Source: Paraburkholderia sp. PGU19 | Lineage (GTDB): Bacteria; Pseudomonadota; Gammaproteobacteria; Burkholderiales; Burkholderiaceae | Reading direction: 5' to 3' | NCBI RefSeq assembly: GCF_013426915.1 | Contig: NZ_AP023179.1 | Coordinates: 2,356,001-2,420,000, forward strand | Length of the DNA: 64,000 nucleotides | In this document: positions 16,211-24,492 of the stretch, piece by piece | Numbering within the stretch: position 1 is the first letter of the stretch | Layout: every line of letters begins with the position of its first letter | Translations under genes and position numbers: made by a program | Notes under the pieces: generated by a model | Seen by the model: the letters and a program-made list of their open reading frames with translations, nothing else | Database searches by the model: none | What the model was told of the DNA's origin: nothing

Positions 16211-17812
16211 TTACGCGGCGTCCTGCGTGTCGAATACTTCTTCGCGCGGCGCCGTCATCCTGTTGCCTCGCAGGCCTTCCGCCGTGCGCGGTTCGACCAC
16301 CTTGATCCGCGCATGCGTGGCCTTGTGGCTGCCGCGCAGCCATCGTCGACCTTGCGGTCCATATACGCCGTCCGGCTCAGGGAAGCATTGCAGCAACGTC
16401 ACGTACAGCGTGCAAGCCATCGTCAACGCGACAGGCAAGCTGATATCGAGACCACCCGCGAGTTCGCCGAGCGGGCCGACGAACTGATCCGGCAAATTGA
16501 CGAAGCACAGGCCCGTCAGCGCGCTCGGCACCCACGCGCCCATCGCGCGCCAGTTCCAGCCGTGCGTGAACCAGTAATGGCCACCACGTCCGCCGCGATT
16601 GAACACCTGCAGGTCGTCGGACAGATAGAAGCCGCGGCGCGTCACGTAGCCGATGATCATGATCACCATCCACGGGCAGCTGCATGTGTTGATGAGCACC
16701 GAGAACGTCGACACGCTTTCCACGAGATTGAACACGAAGCGCCCGAGAAAGATGAAGCCAATCGCAGCACAGCCGATCAGGAACGTCGCACGCACGCGGT
16801 TGAGCAGCTTCGGGAACATGCTCGACATGTCGAGGCCCGTACCGTACAGCGCCGTCGTACCCGTCGACATGCCGCCGATAATCGCAATCAGACACACGGG
16901 CAGGAAGAACCAGTTCGGCGAGATCGCCAGCAATCCGCCGACGTAGTTATTCGACGCGATAAAGTCCGGTGCCTTCTGCGCGATGATCGTCGCCGTCGCG
17001 AGGCCGAAGAAGAACGGCACGAAAGTCGCGATCTGCGCGACCATCACGGCCAGCATCGTGCGATGCCTCGGCGTGTTCTGCGGAATGTAGCGCGCCCAGT
17101 CGCCCATCGTCGAAGCGAACGAAACGGGATTGCTCAGTGCCACGAGCACCGCGCTCACGAAGGCCGGCCAGAAACCGACCGCGCCCATCGCAAACTTGCC
17201 AGCGTAGTGGCTGTCGAACGGACCGGCGAACGCGAAGATGCCCGCGATGAACAGCAGACTCGCCGTCCACACGGCGATCTTGTTGACCCACAGCATGAAG
17301 CGAAAGCCGTAGATGCACACGGTCAGCACGAGCACCGCAAAGACGCCGTATGCGGCGCTCAGCGTAAAGCCGTTCACAGGCAGCCCGAGCAGATGATTCG
17401 CGCCGCCCACGAGCGCATCGCCCGAACTCCACACGGCGAGCGAAAAGAACGCGACGGACGTCAGCAGCGCGAGAAACGAGCCGACGATCCGTCCATGAAT
17501 ACCAAAGTGCGCGCCCGACGAAACGGGATCGTTCGTGCCGTTGCGCATGCCGAACAGGCTCATCGGCGCAAGAATGCACGAGCCGACCAGCACGCCGATC
17601 ACGATCGACGCGACGCCCGCCCAAAACGACAGGCCGAGCAGCACGGGAAAGCTGCCGAGCACGGAAGTGGAAAACGTGTTGCAGCCGCCGAACAGCAGGC
17701 GGAACAGATCGATAGGCCGCGCATAGCGGGACGCGTCGGGGATACGTTCGAAACCAAAGGTCTCGACGGTCGTGATGCTGCTGTTGTTGCTCTCGTTGGG
17801 GTTGCTGCTCAT
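16211..17812 (-). CDS. NCS1 family purine/cytosine/allantoin-type permease
   Basis: A 533-residue inner-membrane transporter of the nucleobase:cation symporter-1 family with about 12 helices. Indicators: FERIPDASRYARPIDLFRLL before the first helix, GGCNTFSTSVLGSFPVLLGL in helix 1, NPVSFASTMGDWARYIP in the middle, and TCSCPWMVIMIIGYVTRRGF late in the protein. The start is the ATG heading MSSNPNES; a longer in-frame extension lacks hydrophobic or family-like character. It is the first gene of a two-gene unit with the PuuB-like oxidoreductase. NCS1 members carry cytosine, allantoin, hydantoins, thiamine and similar compounds; which one applies here is open. Confidence 0.88.
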   Translation of the reverse strand: MSSNPNESNNSSITTVETFGFERIPDASRYARPIDLFRLLFGGCNTFSTSVLGSFPVLLGLSFWAGVASIVIGVLVGSCILAPMSLFGMRNGTNDPVSSGAHFGIHGRIVGSFLALLTSVAFFSLAVWSSGDALVGGANHLLGLPVNGFTLSAAYGVFAVLVLTVCIYGFRFMLWVNKIAVWTASLLFIAGIFAFAGPFDSHYAGKFAMGAVGFWPAFVSAVLVALSNPVSFASTMGDWARYIPQNTPRHRTMLAVMVAQIATFVPFFFGLATATIIAQKAPDFIASNNYVGGLLAISPNWFFLPVCLIAIIGGMSTGTTALYGTGLDMSSMFPKLLNRVRATFLIGCAAIGFIFLGRFVFNLVESVSTFSVLINTCSCPWMVIMIIGYVTRRGFYLSDDLQVFNRGGRGGHYWFTHGWNWRAMGAWVPSALTGLCFVNLPDQFVGPLGELAGGLDISLPVALTMACTLYVTLLQCFPEPDGVYGPQGRRWLRGSHKATHARIKVVEPRTAEGLRGNRMTAPREEVFDTQDAA

Positions 17813-18071
17813 GTCTCCGACTCCTCTGACGGCCAGGGAAATCACACGGCTCGCTACTGGCTGGCGGCGTCCGCTTTTTAACAAATGTCTGGCCGCCACT
17901 GTAAAGAGAAACAATTCGGGCAAAAATATCGTCGGCGCAACCTTTACTTCGATATCGGTCGATGTAAGTGGAAATCCTTATCCAGCAAGGCTTCCCAAGC
18001 GGATCGCGACGTCCACGAAAGTCTCGAAAGCAGCTTGCGGCGTGCAAAACGTCGAAAACAATCGGCAGATT

Positions 18072-19025
18072 TCAGGTAGAGCGGCGCTTCCTTGCGGCCG
18101 CAACGGCAGGCATCGGAATCGGCACGCTGCCCTTCGTGCCCTGTTCGATCAGAAAGTCGCGGAACAGGCTCGCGACATGCGGCAGGCGCTTGTCCGACAC
18201 GTGCATCACGTACCAGTCACGCTCGATCGGGTTGTCGGGCAGCGGCAGCAGCGCGAGTAAGCCCGCCTGAAATTCGAGCGAACACGCGTGCAGCGACAGA
18301 AACGAAATGCCGAGCCCCGCTTCCACCAGTTGCTTGATTGCCTCGTTGCTCGACAGCTCGGAACCGATATGAAGCTTGTGGCCCGCCTGCCTGAACAGGT
18401 TTTCGACCGTCGAACGCGTGCCCGAGCCGCGCTCGCGCACGAACAGGTTCGCTGATTCCAGATCGCCGAGTGTGAGGCGCTTCTTTTTCATCAGCGCGTG
18501 CGAAGGCGACGCGACGAAGGCCATCGGATGCTTCGCGAACACCGTCGCCACCGTGCGCAATTCACGCGGCGGGCTGCCCATTACGGCGAGATCGATTTCA
18601 TGCGTCGCGAGCATGCGGATGATGTCCGCGCGATTGCCCACCTTGAATTGCACCTTCACTTGCGGACGCGCTTCCGTGAAGCGCACGAGAAACGGCGGGA
18701 TCAGATACTCGGCCGTCGTGATCGCGCCGATGCGCAGCGTGCCGCCCTGCTCGCCGTGCAACGCGGCGAGATCGTCGGCAGCGCCGTTCCACAGGTCGAG
18801 AATTTCGAGTGCATAGCGCGCGAGTATTTCGCCCGCCGCCGTCAGTTGCACGCCGCGCCCCACGCGCTGCAGCAGCGGCGCGCCCGCTGCGTCTTCCAGC
18901 AAGCGGATTTGCAGCGACACGGCGGGCTGCGTCAACCGCAATTCCTCTGCCGCGCCCGACACGCTGCCAAGCTTCGCCACCGTATGAAGCGCCTTCAATT
19001 GACGAAATGTCGCTACCTTTAACAT
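18072..19025 (-). CDS. LysR family regulator (CbbR-like)
   Basis: A 317-residue LysR-type regulator with the N-terminal helix-turn-helix ATFRQLKALHTVAKLGSVSG and LTQPAVSLQIRLLEDAAG, and a substrate domain containing GTLRIGAITTAEYLIPPFLV and MGSPPRELRTVATVFAKHPM. That pattern is closest to CbbR-type regulators. The start is the ATG before LKVATFRQ; the longer version would overlap its own operator region. It is divergent from the type II NADH dehydrogenase gene, which is its most probable target. CbbR-like proteins sense NADPH or sugar-phosphate metabolites, but no RuBisCO genes are present here, so the name is only a family label. Confidence 0.88.
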   Translation of the reverse strand: MLKVATFRQLKALHTVAKLGSVSGAAEELRLTQPAVSLQIRLLEDAAGAPLLQRVGRGVQLTAAGEILARYALEILDLWNGAADDLAALHGEQGGTLRIGAITTAEYLIPPFLVRFTEARPQVKVQFKVGNRADIIRMLATHEIDLAVMGSPPRELRTVATVFAKHPMAFVASPSHALMKKKRLTLGDLESANLFVRERGSGTRSTVENLFRQAGHKLHIGSELSSNEAIKQLVEAGLGISFLSLHACSLEFQAGLLALLPLPDNPIERDWYVMHVSDKRLPHVASLFRDFLIEQGTKGSVPIPMPAVAAARKRRST

Positions 19026-19039
19026 AAGTGAAAACCTAT

Positions 19040-19056
19040 ATGTTCTGTACAAACAT
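19040..19056. promoter_or_regulatory. Candidate LysR operator upstream of the CbbR-like gene
   Basis: ATGTT, 7 nt, AACAT, an inverted repeat holding a T-N11-A pattern, 14 bp before the regulator's ATG and within the divergent intergenic region shared with the NADH dehydrogenase gene. Confidence 0.45.
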
Positions 19057-19153
19057 TAAATTGTGCTGCGGTTTCGCCCAATTCTATACTCGACCTCACT
19101 GATGATGTTCACGCATGAATCCGCCTTGAAAACGTTTCAGGAGAGTACGCATC

Positions 19154-20506
19154 ATGACCTCGATCGATCGACACACCGCAAGTAGCACAAGAACTGCGCC
19201 GCACCGAATCGTCGTCGTTGGCGGCGGCGTAGGCGGACTGGGACTCGCAACGCGTCTGGGCGAATCGCTCGGCAAGAGCGGGCATGCGCAAGTCGTACTC
19301 GTCGACCGCTCGCCGACGCACTTCTGGAAGCCGCTGCTGCACGAAGCCGCGTCAGGCCAGATCGATCCCGCCACGCATCAGCTGCAATTCGCGGTGCAGG
19401 CGCGGCGTCATGGCTTCGAGTTCGAACAGGGTGCGCTGCAATCGCTCGATCGCGCGCAGCGTCACATCACGATCAGCGCAACGCGTGATGACAATGGCCG
19501 CGAAGTGCTCCCCGCGCGTCAAATCGCGTTCGATACGCTCGTGCTCGCGCTCGGCAGCGTGACCAACTACTTCGGCGTCAAGGGCGCGGAACAACATGCG
19601 CTGCCGCTGGAGTCCGTCACGCACGCGGAATCGTTCCGCCGCAAGCTGCTCGATGCCTGCACGCGGGCGAATCATGTACGGCGTGTGAGCGGCGCGCAGC
19701 AGGTGCAGCCGGTATCGATCAACATCGTCGGGGCAGGCGCGACGGGTGTCGAGCTTGCAGCGGCCTTGCGCGACAGCATCCGTTTGATGCACCGCTACAG
19801 CCTTTTCGCACTCGACCCGGAACGCGACTTTCGTATCAGGTTGATCGAAGGCACGGAGCGTGTATTGCCCGCGCTGTCGCAACGCATCTCAGCGCGCGCG
19901 CAGCGGATACTCGGCGGTCTCGGCGTCGAAGTGCTCACGACAACACGCGTGACGGAAGTACGCGCAGATGCCGTGCTCACCCACGACGGTCAGCATCTGC
20001 CGAGCGACATCGCCATCTGGACCGCGGGCATCGCCGGGCCGCCCGTGTTGCGCGTGCTCGACGGCATCGACGTGAACCGCAATGCGCAAGTGCTCGTGAC
20101 GCGCACGCTGCAAACCACGAATGACGCGAACATCTTCGCGCTCGGCGATTGCGCGGCCTGCCCTTCGCATGCGGACGGCTTTCTCGCGCCGCGTGCCCAG
20201 GTTGCGCATCAGCAGGCGATGTTCCTGGCACGCGCGCTGAAGTGCCGTGTCGGCGGCGAAACGCTGCCCGAGTTCACGTATCGCGACGCGGGCACGCTGG
20301 TCGGCTTCGGCGATGTGGGCACGATCGGCAGTCTGAGCGGCCTGCGCGAGCGGTCCGTGTTCGTCGACGGCTGGCTCGCCACCGTCGTGTACCGGCTGAT
20401 CTATCGCCGGCACGTGATGACGGTTACCGGCTTCGCGCGCATGGCGCTCGATACGGCGAGCCATTGGCTGCGGCGCCGCGTGCATCCCGTGATCCGGCTG
20501 CATTGA
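19154..20506 (+). CDS. ndh: Type II NADH dehydrogenase (NAD(P)/FAD-dependent oxidoreductase)
   Basis: A 450-residue single-subunit flavoprotein that passes electrons from NADH to quinone without pumping protons. Two dinucleotide-binding motifs are seen: IVVVGGGVGGLGLATRLG at residues 19-36 (FAD) and INIVGAGATGVELAAALRD around residue 195 (NADH). Other marks are FWKPLLHEAASGQ, SDIAIWTAGIAG and FALGDCAACP. The C-terminus is a hydrophobic/basic amphipathic tail (VVYRLIYRRHVMTVTG, then RRRVHPVIRLH) that would anchor it to the membrane face. AGGAGAG stands upstream of the ATG. It is divergent from the CbbR-like regulator. Confidence 0.9.
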   Translation: MTSIDRHTASSTRTAPHRIVVVGGGVGGLGLATRLGESLGKSGHAQVVLVDRSPTHFWKPLLHEAASGQIDPATHQLQFAVQARRHGFEFEQGALQSLDRAQRHITISATRDDNGREVLPARQIAFDTLVLALGSVTNYFGVKGAEQHALPLESVTHAESFRRKLLDACTRANHVRRVSGAQQVQPVSINIVGAGATGVELAAALRDSIRLMHRYSLFALDPERDFRIRLIEGTERVLPALSQRISARAQRILGGLGVEVLTTTRVTEVRADAVLTHDGQHLPSDIAIWTAGIAGPPVLRVLDGIDVNRNAQVLVTRTLQTTNDANIFALGDCAACPSHADGFLAPRAQVAHQQAMFLARALKCRVGGETLPEFTYRDAGTLVGFGDVGTIGSLSGLRERSVFVDGWLATVVYRLIYRRHVMTVTGFARMALDTASHWLRRRVHPVIRLH

Positions 20507-20545
20507 GCCGCGCATTACCCAGTCACGCACAGAAACGGCAGGCGG

Positions 20546-21439
20546 TCAGTCGAGAAACTCGGCGGACCGCTTGCGCAGCGCGGCCCCGAAATCGTCGAGC
20601 CAGCCGATCGACAGCCGCCAGCTCTGCCAATACAGATCGACGTCGAGATGCTTGCCCGGCGCCATGTCGATCAGTTCGCCGCTTTCCAGTTGCGCGGCGA
20701 TCATTCGCTCCGGGCACATGCCCCAACCCATCCCCGTCGCGCACGCGCGCAAGAAGCCGGATACGTGCGGAATCCAGTGCGTCGGCGCATCGACTTCGCC
20801 ACGCGTGATCTTCTGCACGAAGCGCTTTTGCAGTTGATCCTTCGGATTGAAGTCGACGCACGGCGCGGCGCGCAGCGTGTCGCGACTGATGCCCTCGCTG
20901 AAATAACGCTCGTAAAACGCAGGCGTGCAGACGGCGCGGTAACGCATGCGCCCCAGACGCGTCGAGCGGCAGCCCTGCACCGGCTCCGATTGCGTCGTCA
21001 CCGCGCCCTGCACGCTGCCGTCGCGAATCCGCTGCGCCGTATGGTCCTGATCGTCGATCACCAGATCGAGCAGCATGCCGCGCTCGGCGCAAAAGTCCGC
21101 GACGGCGTCGATGAACCATGTGCCGACGCTGTCGTCGTTCACCGCGACGCGCAAGGTCGGCCACGGTTCGAGCAGCGCGCCGGGCAACTCGGGCATGCGG
21201 CCATTGAGCTCCGCCTCCAGCAATTGCACGCGCTCCGTATGCCTGCACAGCAGCGCGCCCGAGCGGGTCGCCGTGCACGGCTGCCCGCGCTTGACGAGCA
21301 CGCTGCCGACGCGCTCCTCCAGCAGTTTCACCCGCTGCGACACGGCGGAAGGCGTCACATTCAGCGCCGCAGCCGCGCGGTCGAACGAGCCATGACGCAC
21401 GACAGCCGCGAGCGCATCCAGCAAAGCATAGTCGAGCAT
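20546..21439 (-). CDS. argP: LysR family transcriptional regulator ArgP
   Basis: A 297-residue regulator of the ArgP (IciA) type. The N-terminus MLDYALLDALAAVVRHGSFD and the helix-turn-helix AALNVTPSAVSQRVKLLEER match this group closely. ArgP senses lysine and arginine and activates an amino-acid exporter. Its target is evident: a LysE/ArgO exporter gene is divergent and 96 bp away. The intergenic region has an A/T-rich stretch (ATTAGTTTCTCTTATTCT, 21468-21485) that may be its site. AAGGAA precedes the ATG. It converges with the ndh gene. Confidence 0.93.
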   Translation of the reverse strand: MLDYALLDALAAVVRHGSFDRAAAALNVTPSAVSQRVKLLEERVGSVLVKRGQPCTATRSGALLCRHTERVQLLEAELNGRMPELPGALLEPWPTLRVAVNDDSVGTWFIDAVADFCAERGMLLDLVIDDQDHTAQRIRDGSVQGAVTTQSEPVQGCRSTRLGRMRYRAVCTPAFYERYFSEGISRDTLRAAPCVDFNPKDQLQKRFVQKITRGEVDAPTHWIPHVSGFLRACATGMGWGMCPERMIAAQLESGELIDMAPGKHLDVDLYWQSWRLSIGWLDDFGAALRKRSAEFLD

Positions 21440-21535
21440 TAGCGTTCCTTAAGCGGCGTTACGGAAATTAGTTTCTCTTATTCTATCGACGACGGCACAC
21501 TCACGCATCCGATTCCTTCTCTCCTTCACACCATC

Positions 21536-22159
21536 ATGAACTTGCTGGCTTTTTCGCATGGCGCCGCGTTGTGCGCCTCGTTGATCGTCACTATTGGGGC
21601 GCAGAACGCGTTTGTGCTCCGTCAAGGCATCATGCGCTCGCATATCGGCAAGATCGTGCTGCTGTGCACGCTGTCGGATATCCTGCTGATCGGCGCGGGT
21701 GTCGGTGGCGCATCGGTGCTGGTCGAGCGTTATCCGACCTTCATCCACGCGCTGCTGTACGTGGGTCTCGCGTATCTCACGTGGTTCGGGATCAGCGCTT
21801 TGGTGCGCGCGGTGCGCCCCGGGCATGCCACGCTCGATACCGATGCGAAAGCCGACACCGCGCCGCCCGCGCAACGCGCGCTGCCCATCGTGCTGATGAC
21901 GCTCGCGTTCACGTGGCTCAATCCGCACGTCTATCTGGATACGTTTCTGTTGATCGGGACGGCAGGTGCACGTGAAGCGCAGGGCTCGCGCGCCGCGTTC
22001 GCGGTCGGCGCAATGGCCGTTAGCGCGATCTGGTTCGTTGCACTGGGGTATGGAGCGCGCGCGCTTGCGCCGCTGTTCAAGCGGGCCACTGCCTGGCGCG
22101 TGCTGGATGGCGCGATCGGCAGCATGGTGTTGCTGCTCGCCGTCACGCAGTTGCGCTGA
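21536..22159 (+). CDS. LysE/ArgO family amino-acid exporter
   Basis: A 207-residue membrane protein with about six helices. The family signature near the N-terminus is complete: SLIVTIGAQNAFVLRQGIMR. A second conserved stretch, LTLAFTWLNPHVYLDTFLLI, follows. LysE and ArgO export excess lysine and arginine under control of LysG or ArgP. The divergent argP gene immediately upstream supports that role. No clear Shine-Dalgarno sequence precedes the ATG, but the family start position fits. The final helix ends ...LLLAVTQLR. Confidence 0.93.
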   Translation: MNLLAFSHGAALCASLIVTIGAQNAFVLRQGIMRSHIGKIVLLCTLSDILLIGAGVGGASVLVERYPTFIHALLYVGLAYLTWFGISALVRAVRPGHATLDTDAKADTAPPAQRALPIVLMTLAFTWLNPHVYLDTFLLIGTAGAREAQGSRAAFAVGAMAVSAIWFVALGYGARALAPLFKRATAWRVLDGAIGSMVLLLAVTQLR

Positions 22160-22175
22160 TACGCGAGCCTGCCGT

Positions 22176-23111
22176 TCAGCGCGTGAGCGAGACCTTCGTG
22201 AGCGGCTCGGCGTCTTTGATGATCGAGTGGCTCATGCCGATGGTCTGCAACCCGCCATCGGCCACATACGGCACGATGCCGAGCGCGCTGATCTTCTGCA
22301 CGATCTCACGGCGGCAGGCTTCGTCTTCCGGCGGACAATAATCGATTGAAATGACGGGCAGGCTGTAACGTTCGTGTATCTCGCGCGCCTGGGCGAGCAG
22401 CCATTCGCGGTCGTTGCCGGGTACTTCGCTGTAGCGCTGATTCGCCTGATCCCAGCGGCCAAACAGCGATTCGAACGCGACGGCCGCAACCTGATCGTGC
22501 ACCTGCGGCAGAATCTCGAAACCCCGGTTCAGTATCAGCCGCGCCTGCGGATAGCGGGCCTTCAATTCGCGCAACACTGCGCCAATGCCCGCCTGCTGCT
22601 GCATCCGTTCGGCGTCCGTCTTCGCGACGAGTTGATACGAATCCAGCGTATCGAGAAAAAAGCCGCGATACCCGCGTTCCCACAACGGCGTGATGATCTG
22701 GTCGACGAAAAACGCGGGCCATCCCGAAGCGGTCTGGTCCACGACCGTCGATGACCAAGCCGCGTTGCTGCCCGCGAACCACGTCTTCGGCATCTGCGCG
22801 TAGTACGCGCGCTCTTTCGTCACTTCGCCGACGCTCACATACGCGTACCAGTTCGGGCAATGCGCCGTATGCGCGCGTGGGTCGAAACCGCTGTCGGGTT
22901 CGATCACCACGGTATCGAACGGTTCGAAGCGCTCGGCCTGCACGTTCGCGCCGTAGAAGAGCGCAACCGCCCCGATTCCCGTCGATGAAGCCCGCTTGCA
23001 GGCGGCCAGCGCGGGCCGCACCCACGCAACCGACAGCAACAGGATGACCACCGCCGCGCAAGCGACGACGATCCACGAAACGCCCAGACGGGCGAACGAA
23101 CTGGCTGTCAT
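22176..23111 (-). CDS. Stand-alone PelA-type glycoside hydrolase domain (GH166-like), membrane-anchored
   Basis: A 311-residue protein made of an N-terminal membrane segment (WIVVACAAVVILLLSVAWV) and one TIM-barrel domain like the N-terminal hydrolase domain of PelA. It has WYAYVSVGEVTKE, ERGYRGFFLDTLDSYQLVAK (Asp154, Asp157) and AVAFESLFGRWD with Glu214, the position corresponding to the catalytic Glu reported for Pseudomonas PelA. It starts 7 bp after pelG and is the last gene of the pel operon. The PelA protein encoded here lacks the AFESLF glutamate, so this gene may supply the Pel-cleaving activity (1,4-linked galactosaminoglycan) on the periplasmic side. The complementation idea is inference. 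The standard seven-gene pel operon has no such gene. Confidence 0.85.
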   Translation of the reverse strand: MTASSFARLGVSWIVVACAAVVILLLSVAWVRPALAACKRASSTGIGAVALFYGANVQAERFEPFDTVVIEPDSGFDPRAHTAHCPNWYAYVSVGEVTKERAYYAQMPKTWFAGSNAAWSSTVVDQTASGWPAFFVDQIITPLWERGYRGFFLDTLDSYQLVAKTDAERMQQQAGIGAVLRELKARYPQARLILNRGFEILPQVHDQVAAVAFESLFGRWDQANQRYSEVPGNDREWLLAQAREIHERYSLPVISIDYCPPEDEACRREIVQKISALGIVPYVADGGLQTIGMSHSIIKDAEPLTKVSLTR

Positions 23112-23118
23112 AAAACGT

Positions 23119-24492
23119 TCAATTGCGCAGCATGTAAGTTTCGTATTCGAGCTTGCTGAACTTGCGATCCAGGAGTTGCACTGCGGCAGCGACGAGAATC
23201 AGCAGCGTCAGCGCGAAGCCATAACCATAATAGTCTGGCTGCATGTACAGCGTAATACCCGTCAGGATGCCGTTCAACAGCACGAACGCAAGACACAGAC
23301 GCAACACCGTGCGCCTCGCATCGAGATAGAAGAACACGTTCAGCAGACCGAGCAGCAACACCTGCAGGCTCGCCGCGATCACGTCGACCATCATCAGCGG
23401 CATATACAGCGACGAAATGCCGAGCGCATCGAGCACCAGATGGCCGAACGCGAGAATCAGCAGCAGCACCACCGCCTGAATCTTCACGATCTCATACAGG
23501 CCCGCGCGCACGCTGCCGACCATCATGTCGCGCATGTCGTTGATATGGCGCAGCGTCGCGCCGCTGCGCACGGCGTCGTAGAAGCGGTCGTAGTATTCGA
23601 CGAAATCGGCTTCGATGCGCACGAGGAACGTCGCCATGCCCGGCATCACGCACACGTAGGCGATGAAAACGGGAATGTCGTAAATGACGGACGCATGCAG
23701 CGGCCCGATGACTTTCGACCCTGTGCCCGGCGCATACCAGAACATGAACTTGTCGAGCCACACGCCGAGGTTGAACAGGAACCCGACCATCGCGAGACTC
23801 GGATACGCAAAGCGCTTCTGGAACACCTCGAACGAGATGAAGCGCGGGCTGCGATAGTTGCGATAGATCAGCCCCGACAAACCAGCAAGCAGCACGACAT
23901 GCCCAGCGACGAAGCCGCCGAGCAAACCCGACAACCCGTGCGAATTGAGCATCAGCGCGAACGCGACGGTACAGCCGTAACCGATCGCGAACACAAAGAG
24001 AATCTGCCGGTACTGCTTTACGCTCGACAGAAAGATCACCGCGATCCAGATGTTGCTGACGACGACGAAGCCCGCCACCATCAGCAGCCGGTACATCAGC
24101 GGCTCGCCCTGAAAGCCGAACGCGACGGCAAGCACGCCGAGCACGCCCGACGCCGCCGTCGAAACCAGAACGACGCCGTTGTAGTTCGACAGCACGAGAT
24201 CATCGCGCTTCTCGAAGATCCGGTCGGAAATGAAGCGTGTGAACGACAGTTGCAGCGGCCCCGTGAGGATCAGACTGCACGCAATCAGATACGTCACCGA
24301 TACCTGGAACTGCACGATCGCGTACTTCGGTATCACGAACGCGAGGCTCATCACGCCGATGATCAGAATGCCGAAGATCGACAGGATCAGCGGACCGGAA
24401 CTGATCAGCCCCGCATACGCGTAAGCGCGTGCGACGCCGAACAGCGTCTGCCGCTTCAGAATCTTGCGAAGCTCGAAACCAATGCCAGCCAT
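23119..24492 (-). CDS. pelG: PelG, Pel polysaccharide inner-membrane transporter
   Basis: A 457-residue polytopic protein (about 12 helices), the same length as known PelG, related to the MOP/Wzx-type flippases. The N-terminus MAGIGFELRKILKRQTLFGV and the segment KFMFWYAPGTGSKVIGPLHA are characteristic. PelG forms the inner-membrane synthase complex with PelD, PelE and PelF and moves the growing Pel chain across the membrane. The ATG overlaps the pelF stop codon (ATGA), which supports this start over a longer in-frame one. It is followed at 7 bp by the extra hydrolase gene. Confidence 0.95.
   Translation of the reverse strand: MAGIGFELRKILKRQTLFGVARAYAYAGLISSGPLILSIFGILIIGVMSLAFVIPKYAIVQFQVSVTYLIACSLILTGPLQLSFTRFISDRIFEKRDDLVLSNYNGVVLVSTAASGVLGVLAVAFGFQGEPLMYRLLMVAGFVVVSNIWIAVIFLSSVKQYRQILFVFAIGYGCTVAFALMLNSHGLSGLLGGFVAGHVVLLAGLSGLIYRNYRSPRFISFEVFQKRFAYPSLAMVGFLFNLGVWLDKFMFWYAPGTGSKVIGPLHASVIYDIPVFIAYVCVMPGMATFLVRIEADFVEYYDRFYDAVRSGATLRHINDMRDMMVGSVRAGLYEIVKIQAVVLLLILAFGHLVLDALGISSLYMPLMMVDVIAASLQVLLLGLLNVFFYLDARRTVLRLCLAFVLLNGILTGITLYMQPDYYGYGFALTLLILVAAAVQLLDRKFSKLEYETYMLRN

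Noticed and set aside
15992..17881. A 629-codon plus-strand open frame opposite the FAD oxidoreductase/NCS1 genes
   Set aside because: Composition is extreme in Arg, His, Gln and Asp with no domain pattern; it is the antisense shadow of G/C-rich codons of real genes. The same applies to the long antisense frames at 4002-5267, 22996-24615, 24429-26111, 27091-28659, 29245-30729, 30805-32409, 33260-35092 and 61124-62908.
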